The notes under the pieces were generated by a model, which was given only the letters and a program-made list of their open reading frames with translations, was not told the DNA's origin and searched no databases. From NCBI RefSeq assembly GCF_000003815.2, contig NC_049991.1:9675232-9739231 (forward strand): DNA of 64,000 nt. The letters are read 5' to 3'. Numbering within the stretch: position 1 is the stretch's first letter; each line of letters starts with the position of its first letter. Shown here one piece after another: positions 59,854-64,000 of the stretch. Origin of the DNA: Branchiostoma floridae. Taxonomy: Eukaryota; Chordata; Leptocardii; Amphioxiformes; Branchiostomatidae. A program made the translations under genes and the position numbers.

Positions 59854-62566
59854 TTAACCCTAACCGCAACCCTAACCCTAAAATAGCCCTAACCCTAACC
59901 TATCTTCAAGGCGGCCAAACTTGGTATGATTCGAAAGGTCTATTGGTGGGCACTTGTAATCTGCAAACCGTTTTGAAATTGCGTGCTTGGTTGTCGAGAT
60001 CTGAGCCCTAACCCTAACCGCAACCCTAACCCTAACCCTAAAATAGCCCTAACCCTAACCTATCTTCAAGGCGGCCAAACTTGGTATGATTCGAAAGGTC
60101 TATTGGTGGGCACTTGTAATCTGCAAACCGTTTTGAAATTGTGTGCTTGGTTGTCGAGATCTGAGCCCTAACCCTAACCGCAACCCTAACCCTAACCCTA
60201 AAATAGCCCTAACCCTAACCTATCTTCAAGGCGGCCAAACTTGGTATGATTCGAAAGGTCTATTGGTGGGCACTTGTAATCTGCAAACCGTTTTGAAATT
60301 GCGTGCTTGGTTATCGAGATCTGAGCCCTAACCCTAACCGCAACCCCAACCCTAACCCTAAAATAGCCCTAACCCTAACCTATCTTCAAGGCGGCCAAAC
60401 TTGGTATGATTCGAAAGGTCTATTGGTGGGCACTTGTAATCTGCAAACCGATTTGAAATTGCGTGCTTGGTTGTCGAGATCTGAGCCCTAACCCTAACCG
60501 CAACCCTAACCCTAACCCTAAAATAGCCCTAACCCTAACCTATCTTCAAGGCGGCCAAACTTGGTATGATTCGAAAGGTCTATTGGTGGGCACTTGTAAT
60601 CTGCAAACCGTTTTGAAATTGCGTGCTTGGTTGTCGAGATCTGAGCCCTAACCCTAACCGCAACCCTAACCCTAACCCTAAAATAGCCCTAACCCTAACC
60701 TATCTTCAAGGCGGCCAAACTTGGTATGATTCGAAAGGTCTATTGGTGGGCACTTGTAATCTGCAAACCGTTTTGAAATTGCGTGCTTGGTTGTCGAGAT
60801 CTGAGCCCTAACCCTAACCGCAACCCTAACCCTAACCCTAAAATAGCCCTAACCCTAACCTATCTTCAAGGCGGCCAAACTTGGTATGATTCGAAAGGTC
60901 TATTGGTGGGCACTTGTAATCTGCAAACCGTTTTGAAATTGCGTGCTTGGTTGTCGAGATCTGAGCCCTAACCCTAACCGCAACCCTAACCCTAACCCTA
61001 AAATAGCCCTAACCCTAACCTATCTTCAAGGCGGCCAAACTTGGTATGATTCGAAAGGTCTATTGGTGGGCACTTGTAATCTGCAAACCGTTTTGAAATT
61101 GCGTGCTTGGTTGTCGAGATCTGAGCCCTAACCCTAACCGCAACCCTAACCCTAACCCTAAAATAGCCCTAACCCTAACCTATCTTCAAGGCGGCCAAAC
61201 TTGGTATGATTCGAAAGGTCTATTGGTGGGCACTTGTAATCTGCAAACCGTTTTGAAATTGCGTGCTTGGTTGTCGAGATCTGAGCCCTAACCCTAACCG
61301 CAACCCTAACCCTAACCCTAAAATAGCCCTAACCCTAACCTATCTTCAAGGCGGCCAAACTTGGTATGATTCGAAAGGTCTATTGGTGGGCACTTGTAAT
61401 CTGCAAACCGTTTTGAAATTGCGTGCTTGGTTGTCGAGATCTGAGCCCTAACCCTAACCGCAACCCTAACCCTAACCCTAAAATAGCCCTAACCCTAACC
61501 TATCTTCAAGGCGGCCAAACTTGGTTATGATTCGAAAGGGCTAGGCGCGGGCACTTGTAATCCGCATTCCGTTTTGAAATCGCGGGCGTGGTGGTCGAGA
61601 TCTGAGCCCTAACCGTAACCGTAACCCTAACCCTAAAATAGCCCTAACCCTAACCTATCTNNNNNNNNNNNNNNNNNNNNNNNNNNNNNNNNNNNNNNNN
61701 NNNNNNNNNNNNNNNNNNNNNNNNNNNNNNNNNNNNNNNNNNNNNNNNNNNNNNNNNNNNNNNNNNNNNNNNNNNNNNNNNNNNNNCTGAACCCTAAAAT
61801 AGCCCTAACCCTAACCTATCTTCAAGGCGGCCAAACTTGGTATGATTCGAAAGGTCTGTAGTCGGGCACTTGTAATCTACAGACAGATTTGAAATTGCGG
61901 GCTTGGTTGTCGAGATCTGAGCCCTAACCCTAACCGCACCCTAACCCTAACCCTAAAATAGCCCTAACCCTAACCTATCTTCAAGGCGGCCAAACTTGGT
62001 ATGATTCGAAAGGTCTATTGGTGGGCACTTGTAATCTGCAAACCGTTTTGAAATTGCGTGCTTGGTTGTCGAGATCTGAGCCCTAACCCTAACCGCAACC
62101 CTAACCCTAACCCTAAAATAGCCCTAACCCTAACCTATCTTCAAGGCGGCCAAACTTGGTATGATTCGAAAGGTCTATTGGTGGGCACTTGTAATCTGCA
62201 AACCGTTTTGAAATTGCGTGCTTGGTTGTCGAGATCTGAGCCCTAACCCTAACCGCAACCCTAACCCTAACCCTAAAATAGCCCTAACCCTAACCTATCT
62301 TCAAGGCGGCCAAACTTGGTATGATTCGAAAGGTCTATTGGTGGGCACTTGTAATCTGCAAACCGTTTTGAAATTGCGTGCTTGGTTGTCGAGATCTGAG
62401 CCCTAACCCTAACCGCAACCCTAACCCTAACCCTAAAATAGCCCTAACCCTAACCTATCTTCAAGGCGGCCAAACTTGGTATGATTCGAAAGGTCTATTG
62501 GTGGGCACTTGTAATCTGCAAACCGTTTTGAAATTGCGTGCTTGGTTGTCGAGATCTGAGCCCTAA
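59854..62566. repeat. 160-bp tandem satellite with CCCTAA (telomere-type) motifs
   Basis: About sixteen 160-bp monomers in head-to-tail order. Each has a C-rich half with about nine CCCTAA-like units (broken by CCGCAA and AAATAG) and a unique half (atcttcaaggcggccaaac, ggtctattggtgggcacttg, ttggttgtcgagatctga). Most are nearly identical; the monomers next to the N gap are diverged. The repeated 62-codon frames are monomer shadows: 160 is not a multiple of three and each frame ends in the next unit. Confidence 0.97.
61661..61786. other. Assembly gap (126 N)
   Basis: A run of N inside the satellite. The true array length is therefore unknown. Confidence 1.
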
Positions 62567-63231
62567 GGTATCGGACCGGAGTTTCTTTTACGATTTCGGA
62601 GGTTTGCGGACAGCCTCAGGCCGAAGTTCTACAGTTCCGCTAGTAAACGTAGGACGCGAAACTTAATCAATATGGTGGAAAGCAGTTTACTGCCTCTTTC
62701 CGACAAACCTATTGGTATCGTCTGTTGCCTCTTTATTTCGGTTAGAATATGTAATAAAATTTTGATTTTGGACCCGAAAAGTAGCATTTTTTGACACTTT
62801 TTTTATCGAAGCTGCTTGGAAAAAACGAATTTTCCCAGGATAACGGCCTACGTGGTAGAAAAGCTAAATTCTTCATGTTTGTGTAAAATGAAAATAAAAA
62901 AATTCCATGTGATAACTTTTTTGCAATCTCCGATGACGTAATTTCTTCGAAATCGCATGCCAAAACGATGCTATTTGGGTCATCAGGCGAAAAAACCGCA
63001 TCACCGTTGCAGCAGACTAATAAAAAAACGGTTTCGCTGGCCGACCAACTACTCCTCGCACAAAAATAATACAACCCACGGGCTTTTCAGGAAATACGAC
63101 AAATCTATGCTCAGATATAACGATCACCAAGCAATAGGGAGCAAAAGTTAGGGAGACACCAGCGCACTTCCGGCCTATTTCTACATCATTACGTCAAATC
63201 CGGTCAGATTTGAACTCCGACCCGGAACCTT
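62567..63231. repeat. 665-bp flanking direct repeat, right copy
   Basis: Same as 59189-59853 apart from scattered substitutions and small indels. Hexamer CCTTCT occurs just before the left copy (59183-59188) and at the end of the right copy (63228-63233), a possible target-site duplication around the whole 4-kb block. Confidence 0.88.
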
Positions 63232-63400
63232 CTCTTTTGACATATATTACCCAGGATTCCTTTCTCTCGCGCGTGTGTAGTGAACTCTGGGAAAGAGCTT
63301 GTTAGAATATTGTCATAAATGTCGTACTTCACGTACGCGTATGAAAACAAATCCGTACATATTCACCTAACTCTACCTGGCTACCTACCAGACGTATTCA

Positions 63401-63482
63401 GGTAGCGTGGCTGAGTGGTCTAAGGCGCTGGTTTTAGGCACCAGTCATTTCGATGGCGTGGGTTCGAATCCCACCGCTGCTA
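63401..63482 (+). tRNA. tRNA-Leu (anticodon UAG)
   Basis: 82 nt: acceptor GGTAGCG pairing with CGCTGCT (G1-U72 and one U-G pair), D arm GCTGAGTGGTCTAAGGC, anticodon stem CTGGT/ACCAG around TTTAGGC (anticodon TAG), long class-II variable arm (catttcgatg), T arm GTGGGTTCGAATCCCAC, discriminator A. A and B boxes intact; CCA is not encoded. A short T run follows at 63490-63495. It lies probably within an intron of the ABCC1-like gene, on the same strand. Confidence 0.96.
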
Positions 63483-64000
63483 AGAGTATTATTTTATGTT
63501 CTGCCGAATAATTGGATTAAGATTGGTTTAAGATTCATATTGTGTCCCTTGGAAAGGCACTTTTATTTCAACTAATATCACAATGGAATGAATTTTCGAG
63601 TGAGTTCATGACATGTGATTAATTTTGGCGCCGTATTTTGGAAATTTCTTTGGTGGTCTGTTTCCCCACGTTTGCCGCTCGAGTTTTCACAGAGAAGTTC
63701 CACTATCTGATTGTCTTGTTCCATTTTTGACTTGTTTTCTCACCCTTCCTAGGTCGTGCAGTTTGTACTATTTGGAGCATATATATATATATATATATTT
63801 GCGCGTTTGCAACTGTTTTCTGTCGCTCGTTTCATTTTTGTGTGCATGCATTTGCATCTGTATGTGGAGCGCACGTTTTCGGGTGCGCAGGCGAAATTGA
63901 TTCAACTCAGCATGATTTGGCTTCGGATGCATTTATTTTCTTTGTTTTCTCTCATGATGATTTTGAATGCTTTTCACCTGGGGGAGGTTTGTCTCAGGTA
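63483..64000 (+). other. Right end of window
   Basis: Contains an (AT)n run at about 63779-63799. No exon of the ABCC1-like gene or other feature is recognised. Confidence 0.5.

Noticed and set aside
59983..62566. Repeated 62-codon ORFs (MLGCRDLSPNPN...)
   Set aside because: They are frame shadows of the 160-bp satellite. Period 160 is not a multiple of three, every frame stops within the next monomer, and the N/P-rich part is translated CCCTAA.
59854..62566. CRISPR-like array (regular repeats)
   Set aside because: The whole monomer is conserved, including the supposed spacers, and the DNA is animal nuclear; it is a satellite.
59498..63074. Minus-strand ORFs in both 665-bp repeats (MYYFCARSSWSASE...)
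   Set aside because: The start region is shared, but the frame breaks differently in each copy and no domain is seen; more likely noncoding repeat DNA.

Overview
The window is animal nuclear DNA, most likely from a cephalochordate (amphioxus, Branchiostoma-like). The genes have many short exons with GT/AG introns. The proteins are chordate/deuterostome types: eEF2 kinase, a TSSK-family kinase, a neurotrophin-type cystine knot and an MRP1-type ABC transporter. Introns are full of short inverted-repeat elements and 5'-truncated LINE tails. The species is an inference; no marker in the window proves it.

Layout. (1) 1-15627, plus: eEF2K gene, 12 exons, open at the left edge, 686 residues visible; 3' UTR-like DNA runs to about 18340. 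(2) 18490-27582, minus: a complete ten-exon TSSK-like Ser/Thr kinase of 530 residues, tail-to-tail with eEF2K. (3) 30163-42669, plus: a three-exon secreted protein of 362 residues: signal peptide, C-type lectin-like domain, then a neurotrophin-type cystine knot. Its introns hold a 1-kb GC-rich minisatellite and other local repeats. (4) 44292-59002, plus: first half of an ABCC1/MRP1-like transporter, 17 exons and 809 codons (TMD0, TMD1, NBD1), running off the right edge. (5) 59189-63231: a 4-kb block in which two direct 665-bp repeats enclose a 160-bp satellite built around CCCTAA telomere-type motifs, with an assembly gap inside. (6) 63401-63482, plus: tRNA-Leu(UAG).

All exon boundaries were placed by hand from protein similarity, reading phase and GT/AG sites. 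Every junction is phase-consistent: 2061 nt for the visible eEF2K, 1593 nt for the kinase, 1089 nt for the lectin-neurotrophin gene and 2427 nt for the visible ABCC1-like gene, all divisible by three. The four genes do not form a pathway.

The most interesting items are the lectin-neurotrophin architecture with its shortened knot loop, the telomere-motif satellite enclosed by direct repeats, and three separate decayed tandem duplications across exon edges of eEF2K.
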